Part shown: positions 8,701-17,328 of the stretch, in pieces
How positions within the stretch are numbered: position 1 is the first letter of the stretch
How the letters are laid out: each line of letters starts with the position of its first letter
From: Lachnospiraceae bacterium MD308
Lineage (GTDB): Bacteria > Bacillota > Clostridia > Lachnospirales > Lachnospiraceae
DNA: 64,000 nt
Direction: 5' to 3'
NCBI GenBank assembly: GCA_000403475.2
Contig: KE159795.1
Coordinates: 472,561 to 536,560, forward strand
Notes under the pieces: model-generated
What the model was told of the DNA's origin: nothing
Seen by the model: the letters and a program-made list of their open reading frames with translations, nothing else
The model's database searches: none
Translations under genes and position numbers: made by a program

Positions 8701-9380
8701 AACAAAGACACATTGTATAAAGGATAAATATTATCTTCTCTACACACAAAATGACTTTTTTCAATTGTAGTTTTATCATTTCTCATCAAAGAATCAAGTT
8801 TAAGAATATTGTATTTCTTATACTTTTCCTTAAAGAATCTCTGTACCCTATAGAATAATTCCTCTGGCGGAAGAACAAACCTTTTTTCTACAATACCATC
8901 ATTCTTATTTTCTTCAATAAAATAATCAATAATCCCCGATACATACTCTAAAGCCAGATTGAGTTCCTGTTCATGTGAAATCTTTCTTGCTAAAGTAGGT
9001 AAAAAATTGAGACATGCAAAAACATTATTATGACCTGTTCCTATTATTACGTGATAAAACTTATCGTTATATCTAATCCGTACTTCTCCAAAATCTTCTA
9101 CTGTATAATCATCTGCTATTCCTGGTTTCATAACATTATATATTTTATCAAAGAAATTCTTAAATTCGGCAAATGTTTCAATTCTTTGACTACCTTTTTC
9201 TTCATATTCAATTAGACAGGCATTTAACGCCAAACAGGACTCCAAAACGGATCTATTATTAATACATAAATTAATACAGTATATCGCCTTCACGAGATCA
9301 AAATATTTATATTCATTTGTAACCATTAATAATCTGTCAATTTTCGTTCGAATAGTTGGAAATGTCTCTGTTCTTATCAT
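5775..9380 (-). CDS. Large protein with C-terminal PD-(D/E)XK nuclease signature
   Basis: This 1201-residue protein is not recognised as a named family. Near the C-terminus a restriction-endonuclease-like core is visible: a helix with Glu (NSYEKQIVYDIANSF), then GDYDVFAVD (Asp ~1090), then SIWIVECKVIEK (ECK ~1107-1109). The rest is acidic, aromatic-rich, with no helicase, methylase, P-loop or membrane motif that I can see. The start at 9380 has GGAGG eight bases upstream. The setting between a mobile element and an ABC-3C operon suggests phage or plasmid defence. The reading frame is intact, unlike most of its neighbours. Confidence 0.75.
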   Translation of the reverse strand: MIRTETFPTIRTKIDRLLMVTNEYKYFDLVKAIYCINLCINNRSVLESCLALNACLIEYEEKGSQRIETFAEFKNFFDKIYNVMKPGIADDYTVEDFGEVRIRYNDKFYHVIIGTGHNNVFACLNFLPTLARKISHEQELNLALEYVSGIIDYFIEENKNDGIVEKRFVLPPEELFYRVQRFFKEKYKKYNILKLDSLMRNDKTTIEKSHFVCREDNIYPLYNVSLLIDLYDIWENEIDFKEQITVANIGIIDRIYSLFETDRSRGCLMFAPAMIFPNQKYDSTQKTYTFIAKASHGVVVAINADEYEAGQLEKEIEHIEEYHKSGTLQIAETYNRFEKNGLRGLHIPADVPIEYLIYDSFMNPNQMHMSLGETGKKERKTCTALDVIYYLNFMDDTDELFEYLSYSKERDYESSFGFGSDAALYFTWRNQGRYIAKGAIVFNMLDVGYDTENEAVVDYFKEELKDYPFHMKDYLFQEPFSWKIEKRDFGLYEYTAKHGMGFGGIYFTLPQNNYVFLTNNVEFYKDVKDFGEYRQWIQLLEEIITEGFASIKCIFEDDSAICNTGIQMAFMPIEYAIHAGHESFLHEDRMYVYSDAQYHNHKWIIRYVVKDIKRIFEDIQAAKDRNIELNILKEILLPLLVRMPALNELFETKKQLISLDKKKVGVFSASVEYKWDNNVQNFSPEDYYYHEVRKRIANVCYGNMIKSGIYRGQEANQIIRSMQKAIIEDFESEVSKYSWSELHCSLLDYHSTLLHDININWKRYGSYFDLDDKKDKEVRDRIIDQREKAKHDDRNALYLIETNLYLHRESETLATRDDIDLLLAYANWLVVLNDVADMCYFADNEAYIEITDEYVVDTLSDDQDAEELNGLHHRVYSYSEGLKRNHETDSKYLEKVKTTFKEDMGFNFQDFLDILSYFSYSFSEEIVKKVGNNVFRAPMEELLSDFLVQMNGVITEEDATNLFNYLVVTFQNLKTANGKADFYLPIGKRRTRDTRFELMPLVSINGDIIFSPITMDHLKKDWFNGIMDFVLPYEVGMKKTKQLILEWKNSYEKQIVYDIANSFRKNKFDIVKTNFELMKLNKSHPQWLGDYDVFAVDIKNKSIWIVECKVIEKVATFYDMYRQQNRFFNEHKEDEKFQRRIDYLSVNADQVIRQLGCTEYTGYKVIPYMCMNKVLVSRYKKVAFPIVAFPELVEIISGDTI

Positions 9381-9502
9381 TTTTGCCGCCTCCGTCAAAC
9401 CCCAAATTTGAATAATAACTCTTTAGTTTTCACACACCAAATAACTGAGTATACTTCTTTGCAACCAATTTACTCATTTCACCACAACAGATTTTTGTTA
9501 TT

Positions 9503-9670
9503 CATTGACTTCTCCAATCCATATATTTATATCACATCGGAACATCTTTCAAAAGTTGTAAACCTGTTGTAAAAATTATCCTAATCATATCAGAATCCAC
9601 ATAAAACAAAAATATTTTCTTTAATCAGCACTTCCTGCCGTGGCAATAGAAAAGCACCTTTGTCATATGC
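9503..9670 (-). repeat. Copy 1 of a promoter/phosphatase-remnant repeat
   Basis: This segment matches 10614-10805. Both contain, on the minus strand, an LMW-phosphatase-like start (LF-CHGR motif) and ~100 diverged bases. Both then have the near-identical block CCAATCCATATATTTATATCA with a following ATG AAT AA. In this copy the ATG at 9505 gives only MNNKNLLW before a stop. The copy sits directly upstream of the 1201-residue gene, so it may supply that gene's promoter. The rest of 9381-9686 holds no other gene. Confidence 0.6.
9625..9666 (-). pseudogene. LMW protein tyrosine phosphatase 5' remnant (copy 1)
   Basis: After GGAGGGTTTAGCAT an ATG opens MTKVLFYCHGRKC before a TGA. This corresponds to the N-terminal strand and P-loop of low-molecular-weight phosphatases (usually hhFVCHGNICRS), here degenerate and cut at 13 residues. 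The catalytic Arg-Ser is lost. Recognition rests on a short motif but is strengthened by the second copy. Confidence 0.45.
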
Positions 9671-9686
9671 TAAACCCTCCACATAA

Positions 9687-10616
9687 TTATTTTATACAAT
9701 TCATAATTACACTTATCATCATTTCTTTTTCTTCTGGATTTGATTCCGCAATCATAATTGTGAGTGCAACAAGTGTATGGTCATCAATTAGTTTCTCTCC
9801 GTTTTTAAATAAGGCATCATTCTTATCCAAAAAATATAGGAATATTGTTGCTGCTATTCGTTTATTCCCATCAAAAAAGCTATGATTCTTTGTAACAAAA
9901 TATAATAAGTTTGCAGCTTTTTCTTCCAAAGTAGGATATAAGTCTTCTCCTGCAAAGCTTTGATAAATGGTTCCGATGCTCCCTTTAAACGATTCATCCT
10001 TTTCATTGCCGAATAATGAACTGCTGTCGCCAAATTTCATATTATCAATTACTTTTCTACATTCTTCATAGGTCAGAATATATGTTGCCTTATTTCCTTT
10101 TGGCCGTTCCATATTCTGATGATCATAGGCATCTAACAATTCCAGTGCCTGGCTATATCTCTCTACTACGGTTAATACTTGTTTAGTATCCAGGCTGTTT
10201 TCTGCTCTTTTCATAACTCGTATTACCTCATTTAACTGATTCATACGATTATGATTCACAGCGTATCCTCTGATTATGTATTCTTTTAAAACACAATTTG
10301 CCCAACGTCTAAATTCAATGCCCCGTTTTGATTTCACTCGATAACCAATAGAAATAATAACATCTAAATTGTAGTGCTCTACCATATATTTTTTTCCATC
10401 GGAAGCAGTTGTCGCAAATTTTGCGACAACTGTATTTTGCCCGGATAATTCTTCTTTTAGAGCATTATTAATATGCTTACCGATTGTTTTTATGTCACGT
10501 TCAAACAGTTCTGACAATTGGTTTCTATTAAGCCAAACAGTTTCATTCTTTACCATAACCGGCAAAGATATCATTCTGTCCTCCGTCTCAAATAAAATAA
10601 TTTCATTATTATTCAT
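9687..10616 (-). CDS. RhuM-Fic/Doc fusion protein
   Basis: This 309-residue protein has two parts. The N-terminal ~180 residues are a RhuM domain (ETVWLNRNQLSELFERDIKT; VEHYNLDVIISIGYRVKS; RGIEFRRWA). The C-terminal ~130 residues are a Fic/Doc domain with motif HSFFDGNKRIAA (~240-251), the Doc-like variant of HxFxDGN(G/K)R. Fic domains AMPylate or phosphorylate protein targets; the target here is unknown. RhuM genes are common in restriction and defence islands. The start at 10616 follows GGGGAAAC. The gene lies between two copies of the promoter/phosphatase-remnant repeat. Confidence 0.85.
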   Translation of the reverse strand: MNNNEIILFETEDRMISLPVMVKNETVWLNRNQLSELFERDIKTIGKHINNALKEELSGQNTVVAKFATTASDGKKYMVEHYNLDVIISIGYRVKSKRGIEFRRWANCVLKEYIIRGYAVNHNRMNQLNEVIRVMKRAENSLDTKQVLTVVERYSQALELLDAYDHQNMERPKGNKATYILTYEECRKVIDNMKFGDSSSLFGNEKDESFKGSIGTIYQSFAGEDLYPTLEEKAANLLYFVTKNHSFFDGNKRIAATIFLYFLDKNDALFKNGEKLIDDHTLVALTIMIAESNPEEKEMMISVIMNCIK

Positions 10617-10805
10617 CTGTTTCCCCAATCCATATATTTATATCATATTGGAGCATCTTTCTTAATTGCAGGTCTGACTCTCCAGAAATATTGGTAAATC
10701 ATTGGTAAAATTGAGTAAGAAACACAAAAAACATTGAATTTATAGGATTTTTACCATGACCAACAAATCCTGCCGTGGCAGACGAAAAGTATTTTTATCA
10801 TAACG
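10614..10805 (-). repeat. Copy 2 of the promoter/phosphatase-remnant repeat
   Basis: This is the counterpart of 9503-9670. Here the ATG at the end of the repeat (10616) is the start of the RhuM-Fic gene. The AT-rich block preceding it contains the probable -10 region (TGATATAAATATATGG type, minus strand). The two copies differ by about 24 bp in length between the phosphatase-like ATG and the terminal ATG. Confidence 0.6.
10751..10801 (-). pseudogene. LMW protein tyrosine phosphatase 5' remnant (copy 2)
   Basis: Sixteen residues, MIKILFVCHGRICWSW, then TAA. The first nine residues are textbook LMW-phosphatase (hhILFVCHGNICRSP). The Cys nucleophile is present but the P-loop Arg is Trp and the gene stops. 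An AAAGGAGTTTT ribosome site precedes it. Confidence 0.55.
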
Positions 10806-10975
10806 CTAAAACTCCTTTATTTCCTGTATTTTCAAGGCTTGTAGCCGTTTTCATTGTTCTTGATTTCAAACATTTTTTCTTAGATTGTCACATATTTTCT
10901 TAGGTTTTCTTCTGCAAAAGTGGTAAAATGAATGGTAAATAATTCTATTTTACCATGTCGTGCTTTGCGTGCATA

Positions 10976-11077
10976 TCAAAAATCATATTCTCCGTTCATA
11001 TCCTTGACCATGTCTTCATCTACAAGTTTAAATGTATTGCTATGATGTGCGGATTCATATATTATCAATGTTTTCAT
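10976..11077 (-). pseudogene. Flavodoxin-like 5' fragment
   Basis: An ATG at 11077 gives MKTLIIYESAHHSNTFKLVD plus 13 residues to a TGA. The start matches the first strand and FMN phosphate loop of flavodoxins (hhIhYxSxxGNTxKhA). Only ~33 of the usual ~150 residues remain. The stretch 10802-10975 shows no gene; a minus-strand piece near 10900 (EENLRKYV) vaguely resembles a tyrosine-integrase tail but is too weak to call. Confidence 0.5.
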
Positions 11078-11088
11078 AAATAGCTGTT

Positions 11089-11549
11089 TTATTTGCTCCT
11101 CATTCTTTTTTGATAAATCTTACCCTCTGAATCTTTGACATATGCGATAATCTTACGATTGGATTTAAGATTTTGAATTGTAGAAGATCCATCTGCAAAA
11201 TATTCAGAAACCTGTTCACCATTTTTCAATCTTACCGGATACTGATTATAGCTATGTATATTTATCATCAGCTGATTTCCTTTTGCAATAAAACCCATGC
11301 TTCTTATCTTAAAGTCCACATTCCAGCAGTTAACAGCAGTAACATGCAGTCCAGAATCACCATCGGTTGTAAAGTAACTACCATCTTCTATTTTTAATAG
11401 TTTCTTATATGGCAGACGAACAGGCCTTAAGGATACAATTACTTCAATAACGCTTACCTACAGCGTTAAACCAGAAAGCACAATGTTAGCAAACCCACAT
11501 TTTCATTACACCATCGAATAACATTCGATAAAAAATATACACTTTGCAT
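11089..11549 (-). pseudogene. Membrane-anchored hypothetical protein, frameshifted
   Basis: The ATG at 11549, behind TTAGGAGAG, opens MQSVYFLSNVIRWCNENVGL plus a hydrophobic stretch and stops at a TAA near 11467. In another frame, after a TAG, the product resumes (VSVIEVIVSLRPVRLPYKKL) and runs to 11089 as a soluble beta-rich domain (GFIAKGNQLMINIH; YPVRLKNGEQVSEYF). Together they match a common small-protein layout: one N-terminal TM helix and a ~100-residue beta domain. At least one frameshift and one nonsense change are needed. Function unknown. Confidence 0.55.
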
Positions 11550-11625
11550 TTTTCTAAAAATAACTCTCCTAATAATTATTTATTTGCCGCCGAATACTTT
11601 TTACATTTTTCTTGTGTTTGCAAAA

Positions 11626-14030
11626 TCAAACCCCATACAATTGATCTTTAACATTAAAAGATTGCCCAATTCTATTGTATTTAAAGAACTTGTATAAAAT
11701 ATAATTTTCTTTATCCGTTTCGTGCGTTGATAGTATTATCTGTCTATCTTTAAAATCATTTCTCAGCACTTCTATCATTGATGAAATGTTTATATCATCC
11801 ATTGTCTGTACTGGATCATCTATAAGAATAAACCCTAGATCATCCTCTGACTCTTTTACATATTGCTTATTCATAGAGAAAAGAAATGCCAATACGAATC
11901 CTGATAGCTGCCCTGAACTGAACGTGTTAAGTATATCGTGCTTCACATCCCCGTTTGTAACAAAACGCATTTCATCTTTACTTATGAATACTCCCAGACC
12001 ATTCTGATAATCCTGCAATATTTTTCCTGTATAAATTAATAGCGGAACTCTAAGTTTTTTCAAAATCTGATTCTTGTAAGAATCAATTGCATCTGAGTAT
12101 ATTTTCTGTATATTCTTCAGTTCCTCTCTTATTCCCTTCCAGCACTGCCATTTTCTGACATTTTCCCTAATACGAGTGTTTATCTCATTTGCTTTTTCAT
12201 TCTTCTTCGAATTAATAGCAGCTTTAATGTAGGATTTCTTACTATTAACCATTTGCTCATTCAGCAATAATTTTTGTTCAGACCACTCGATAGTAGGATA
12301 TTCTTTTAATAATCCATCGTAATCATACGATGTTAGATTATATGTAAAATCCTCGTTGGCAAATGTTTTCTTTGCTGCTATAAACATCCTTTGCAATTCG
12401 ATTTTTTGTTCCTGTTTTCCCATATTCTCGAAAGCCTTATCCACCTTAGCAAATGGAATAAGTATTTCTACATTTTCCACTCTCTTCTTATCAGAAACAA
12501 ACGAAGATAATTGCTTTACCTCATCCAGAATAGCACTAATATCTGCTTCGTCAAAAGTACCTATCTCTTTATTCAAAGCAGTTTTTGATTCCTTAATAAT
12601 TTCTCCCAGCTGTTTTAACAGCTCATTGTAATTATTAAGCTCCTCACCATTTTCTTCTTCTAGCAGCGCATGCGCCGCTTCATATGCCTCTTTGAGTTTT
12701 TTGGATTCCCCGTATGGATGTCCACAATAAGGACATTTATCACCATTTTCATTCAATTTTTCGTTGGCTTCTTGAAGTGCAGCTCTTGCGTTTTCCAGTT
12801 TTTTTATCACCGCCTGCTTAGAGGATAAAGTTTTATCCATTTCATTTAATTTAGAGCATGTAATTTCAACTTCCTCAATATCAAAAAGAACACATTCCGG
12901 AAATAATTGTTTCAGTTTTGTCATTCCCTCAGCGCTATATACCTTTGGTATAATATCCTTTTGTCTCAAGAAAGCACTATTATTAAAAATCTCAATTGTT
13001 CGATTATTAGACTCTATTACTTGTTTAATTCTATCTATATCTATCTTTTCATTTTCAACATAGACATGACTCAAGATAAAATCATCAGTTCCGCTGGCTA
13101 TTGCAGCCTCAAGCTTCTTATTCCATAAATAATTCTTATAATCCTCATAGTCTTTCACCAAGTATGAAATTCTATCGATATCTCTAACTCCCTTTTCAAG
13201 CTCTATGATATCGACACCATCAATTTTTTCAGAATCCCATAGCGGAATACTGTCCGTTGCTTCAAGTTGTATAATGTGAAAGAATTCATACTTTTCATCA
13301 GATTCGCCAATAGCTCCGATCGACTTAAGTTGATCAATATCTTCATTTATTTTTGTATCTAATGATTTAATTTCATCATTAATTATAACATTAGGTGATG
13401 AGGCATTCTTTCCAATGAGTTTTTCCTGAAGAAAAATTATCCAGTTATCCACATCTCCCAAATCAAGTAACGCATTCATCGCATCCTTTCGCTGGGTTAT
13501 GGATTGCTTCAAAAAATGCACAGACTCCGCTTGAGATACATAATAATAGACAGCAAAATTTTCTTTTGAATACTTAATTTCGTCGAACTCAGTTATACTT
13601 CCGCGCCAATCTGAACATTCTGCAATATACTCATCCAAATCTTCTGTAGGAATGCTCTCGTGCATTATTCCATAAGTTATAGAATCTGAATAAGCAACCT
13701 TATGCATTCCATGATCTATCTTTGCAAATAAAGATAAACACTCGCGTTGCTCATTTATTAAGGTACATACTATAAAACCATCTGAATCCGCTTCATTCAA
13801 TAATACGTTTTTCTGTAAATCCATGTTTCCTTTTTCTATTGTCACATTAAACCTGGTTATTCTCTTGGAAAAAATCAATTCAATTGCATCAAAAAATGTT
13901 GTCTTTCCAAATCCATTAGGGCCTGTGAGAATAATAGGATTTTTTTATCATCTAGAATAAATTCATAGTATTTTGAGCTGTCAAAACATTTGAAATTTTT
14001 AAGCCTGACAGATTTAATTCTATACTGCAT
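11626..14030 (-). pseudogene. ABC-3C system Rad50/SMC-like ATPase, frameshifted
   Basis: The reconstructed protein is ~801 residues. The ATG at 14030 opens MQYRIKSVRLKNFKCFDSSK, but a run of seven A (plus-strand T 13940-13946) shifts the frame. One more A would restore NPIILTGPNGFGKTTFFDAI, the Walker A. The downstream frame is open for 750 codons. It has coiled coils, a hook-like CPYCGHP (~433), ABC signature FSSGQLSG (~705), Walker B FILIDDP (~730) and an H-loop STHET. It is the third gene of an ABC three-component conflict operon. The lesion could be inactivating, a sequencing error, or a slippage switch. Confidence 0.8.
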
Positions 14031-14036
14031 TTTATT

Positions 14037-14825
14037 TTATCCCCTCTTTTCCAATCTCTTTTGTATCTCAGCCTCAACAAATGCATCATCTTCAGGCAAA
14101 TTTGAAACTTTTATATACTCACTTATGTCCACACATTTATTGCAAATCAAAGTATGGTATCCGAGTAATTCCGGTTCCATTTCGGACTCAATCCTCTTCT
14201 CAACTGCCATCGGCTTTTGCTCCGCTACAAAATTATATTGAAGAAAAGGGATTTTCGAAAAAAATCGTATAACCAATTCATAGGCATTGTCCAAGTTTCT
14301 ATGCCCCGCAAGATCATAATACGCATCTTCCTGATTAGCTATCTCACTTAGCACATTCACTATGTTCTTATCCGGATAGTCTGAAATAATTCTTTTCAAC
14401 TCATTTGCCTGATTATCTGTATATGGCAAAATGAACCTTCTAAAATAATTCGGCGACTCTTCAACCGAATATATTAAATTCCTATACCTCTCCAAATTAT
14501 TTAGAGATTCCAATTTGATTGGATAAATTGCAGATGTATTTTTATCAATTTGAGTTGCTACTCTTGCATTATCGATAAATAACTCCTTGATTTTGTTTTT
14601 TAAGCCTTTTCCATTTGTATTCTCATTAATGTAGTCCTTTTCAAGCTGCTTTAACATTGTGAGCAGTGATGTATCTGTTATCCCTTCATCGGTTGCATCA
14701 ATATAATCAATTAAGAAAAAGCTCGTCTTATCTTCAGCAGAGGCAGAATAAAATTCAATATCATCGTCTCGCCACTTTTCATTAAATCCATATGCTGTAA
14801 AAATCTGTTGTATTAATTCTCTCAT
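14037..14825 (-). CDS. ABC-3C system middle component
   Basis: This 262-residue protein is intact. No enzymatic motif is visible; it is helical with FFLIDYID near the N-terminus and a CNKC pair near the C-terminus. Its place identifies it: the start codon shares one base with the stop of the nuclease-like effector gene, and its stop is 6 bp before the ATPase gene. ABC-3C operons have exactly this effector / middle component / ATPase order. It presumably couples ATPase and effector; this is family knowledge, not seen directly. Confidence 0.65.
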   Translation of the reverse strand: MRELIQQIFTAYGFNEKWRDDDIEFYSASAEDKTSFFLIDYIDATDEGITDTSLLTMLKQLEKDYINENTNGKGLKNKIKELFIDNARVATQIDKNTSAIYPIKLESLNNLERYRNLIYSVEESPNYFRRFILPYTDNQANELKRIISDYPDKNIVNVLSEIANQEDAYYDLAGHRNLDNAYELVIRFFSKIPFLQYNFVAEQKPMAVEKRIESEMEPELLGYHTLICNKCVDISEYIKVSNLPEDDAFVEAEIQKRLEKRG

Positions 14826-16366
14826 TACAATAATTCCTCTCTTGCTTGCTCAGTATTAACCAAACGTATTATTTGGGGTTTATTACAATTAGCCTTTTCA
14901 TCGTCTATATTGTTAGAAACTATATCCCTTATTTCTTCCAACTGTTCTTTTTCTAATATATTTACATTAGAACCATCTATCTTAAAACTCTCATTATTCA
15001 AACAACCGGTAATAAGGGTACCGCACTCATATAAAAAAGATTTATCAGGGTTTTCTCTTATTCCCTTTTGTATTTTTTCTCTAAGTGTTTCCTTTCGTCG
15101 GCTTTCATCAAGCGATAACCAATAAAACTCTTTGTTCAATGACGCCGAAATTATATTTTTCTCGTTCAATGTTAGTGTAGACAAATCTTTTAGCATCTCT
15201 ATCAATTGTATTTTTACTGTTTCATCACCCGGAAGATTATTGATACTTACCGTCGGTTCCTGTAAAAGAAGATTAAAAATAAAACTATGTTTTTCTTCGA
15301 TTTCCCTACCTGACAATTCCCTAAGTTGTTTCAAGAGATTACATGTTTCAGCATTAGAACACTGCTTGCAATCATTTTGGTTACAACTATCCTTTCTAAA
15401 GCTTGCAAATACCTCATCTATTTGTTTCAGTATCCAGTAATACTTAAACTCTTTGCTTTCATCAAAAGCAAGGTAATAATTCTTAAATATCAGCTCATAA
15501 AACTTGCTAAATGAGATAAGACATCTACCATTCTTATTCTTTTGGACAAAAAAATCTGTTACATACTGTTCTACAAGCCTAATTCCCTGCTCATACAAGA
15601 AACCGCAATATCTATTATTAGCAAACGTCCACTCCGGATGTACAGACATAATAATATCTTTAATTATCTGAACTCCCTGGTTTTTTACCTCTCTTATATC
15701 ATCAAATTTTATTGGCCATACTTCAACGAAACACTTATCTTCAGCTTCAGCTGGATTAGAAGCCAAAAATGCTCTTTTTTTATTATCTATCTCATCCACA
15801 TGTTGCTGAAGCTCATTTTTTATACTTACAATTGCATTCTTGACAGAAACACGATCCTTTTTCCCGCCTGTATTATATTTAATAATGCTATATTTCGTGG
15901 CCTTTTTATGATTCGATGTAACAGATTCTAATACAATATAATCTTCAGAATTATCTGAATCAGACAAATCCTCTTTTGAAACAACCTGCTTTTGAAATTC
16001 AATAGTTAAATTTGAAATAACTGAACACGCTTTTTCTAAAAAATCATTCGGAATACTCTCCCTTGTATTAACATGAAAATATCCTAAATCTGCGCTATTT
16101 TGAATTATTTCAGCAATAAAAGCAAATTTATCATTATCATCAAGATCAACTGCACCTAATTTCACTTGGTGTAAAGACTTGTATTGTCCATCCTTTAATA
16201 AAGCAAAATCTTCTTCTCCTTCAATCTGAATCTCATAGCCATCTAAAGAATCCTGTTTTGAGAGAATGTCCTTTATATGGGAAAGTGTGACATACAGTGC
16301 CACATTGCCTTGATACTTATAACCTTCTCATGAATTAATTGCACTAATCGGTGCTATCAATCCCAT
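14825..16366 (-). pseudogene. ABC-3C system effector with in-frame UGA
   Basis: The frame from the ATG at 16366 (GGGGGC nine bases upstream) reads MGLIAPISAINS, then TGA (16328-16330), then EGYKYQGNVALYVTLSHIKD and 480 more residues. Translation from a GTG at 16303 is possible but would drop the conserved GYxYQ start of this family. The N-terminal domain (YEIQIEGEEDFALL, then SLHQVKLG) looks like a PD-(D/E)XK/Cap4-type nuclease with the E...QVK pattern. The middle has a Cys cluster (CNQNDCKQCSNAETC). The UGA is most simply a nonsense mutation; no SECIS-like reason for selenocysteine is apparent. Confidence 0.7.
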
Positions 16367-16382
16367 CTATTTAAAGCCCCCT

Positions 16383-16646
16383 TCAATAATTGTTTCGTTT
16401 AAGTTCCCTTTCCAATCGCTCCATAGTCTCCTAAAAATCTTTCTTCAGCTCGCACTCCCAAATAACAAACACTCTCCACCCTAGCTCTCTCAGCTTTTCC
16501 TGTTTTATCTGATCATTTCTAACATTCTTATCAAACTTTTCGAGCCAAAATTCCGTCCGAGTTTTAGGAGTCATAGCATCCTTGCAACCTTCATGCCGAT
16601 GCCAAAAGCAACCATGAACAAATATAACCGCATGCTCCATCAACAA
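16383..16646 (-). pseudogene. vsr: Very short patch repair endonuclease (Vsr), truncated
   Basis: The fragment contains the Vsr hallmarks VIFVHGCFWHRHEGC, TPKTRTEFWLEKF and GWRVFVIWECEL. About 70 N-terminal residues, with the catalytic Asp region, are missing. A TAG after KKDF interrupts the usual tail, which continues in frame as ETMERLERELKRNNY to TGA at 16383. Vsr nicks T:G mismatches left by deamination at cytosine-methylase sites, so an associated methylase was probably once here. It ends 17 bp before the ABC-3C effector start. Confidence 0.8.
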
Positions 16647-16717
16647 TGCAAAAATTTTTTATATCTGCACACCATTTCTGAATATTTGTAATGATATTCT
16701 TTTAATACATGAACACT

Positions 16718-16899
16718 TTACATATCAGAATATTCCTTATTTTCTCCATCATAGAGATTTGTGCATTTAATATCTTCTACTGTATCGCCTTACGTATTGC
16801 CTTTGAGATTGTGCTCTTTCCTGAACCATTTTTTCCATAGATTAATGAAAGCCTGTCTTCTTCACTAAATAACTCCACTTCTGTTTCATCGTCAAAAAA
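16718..16899 (-). pseudogene. P-loop ATPase gene fragment
   Basis: Between a TGA at 16900 and about 16780 the minus strand reads FFDDETEVELFSEEDRLSLI and then YGKNGSGKSTISKAIRKAI, a perfect Walker A. After a one-base shift it continues as GDTVEDIKCTNLYDGENKEY and stops at 16718. It looks like the start of an AAA/RecF-like ATPase gene with both ends lost. The rest of 16647-16998 holds nothing else recognisable. Confidence 0.6.
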
Positions 16900-16998
16900 T
16901 CATGCCCTTACATTTTTTGTTTTACATTGACTAAAGAAATTACGAAGAAACAACTTCCTTACCAAACAATGACTAATTCTTCACTTTCTTAATTTTTG

Positions 16999-17328
16999 CT
17001 ACACCATACTGTCCCGATTCTGCCCATTATAAAGAAATCTTCTAACTTCCATAATCAAATCATTCGGATCATCATCAATTACCACTACGATAAATAGTAA
17101 ATAATATAATTATCCACATAAATAAGAATATCTGCGTTCTCGGACAGAATGGTATGGCTCAAAAGAATCAGCCACCGGAAGCCGTTCCATAATAGCAGAC
17201 TCTACCTTATCCAATAAGTCATTTGCTGCCTTTGGATTCTTCAGTTTCCCCGCGATATAGGTTACTTTTTCATCAAGATCGCTATAAAAAAGCGGGAGAT
17301 AGCTCAATCTGTACTTTTTACTGAACAT
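16999..17328 (-). pseudogene. RelE/ParE-family toxin, two frameshifts
   Basis: The ATG at 17328 gives MFSKKYRLSYLPLFYSDLDE and runs to ERRYSYLCG then TAA. Shifting frame restores the family tail: YVDNYIIYYL, then after a second shift VVVIDDDPNDLIMEVRRFLY and NG. This strand-strand ending is typical of ParE-like mRNA interferase or gyrase toxins. A full toxin would be ~105 residues; the product made now lacks the last two strands. No intact antitoxin gene is upstream; the preceding frame is the integrase remnant. Confidence 0.7.

Noticed and set aside
16328-16330. UGA in the ABC-3C effector as a third selenocysteine
   Set aside because: No known selenoprotein family, no Cys at this place in the family start that I can recall, and neighbouring genes are broken too; a nonsense change is simpler.
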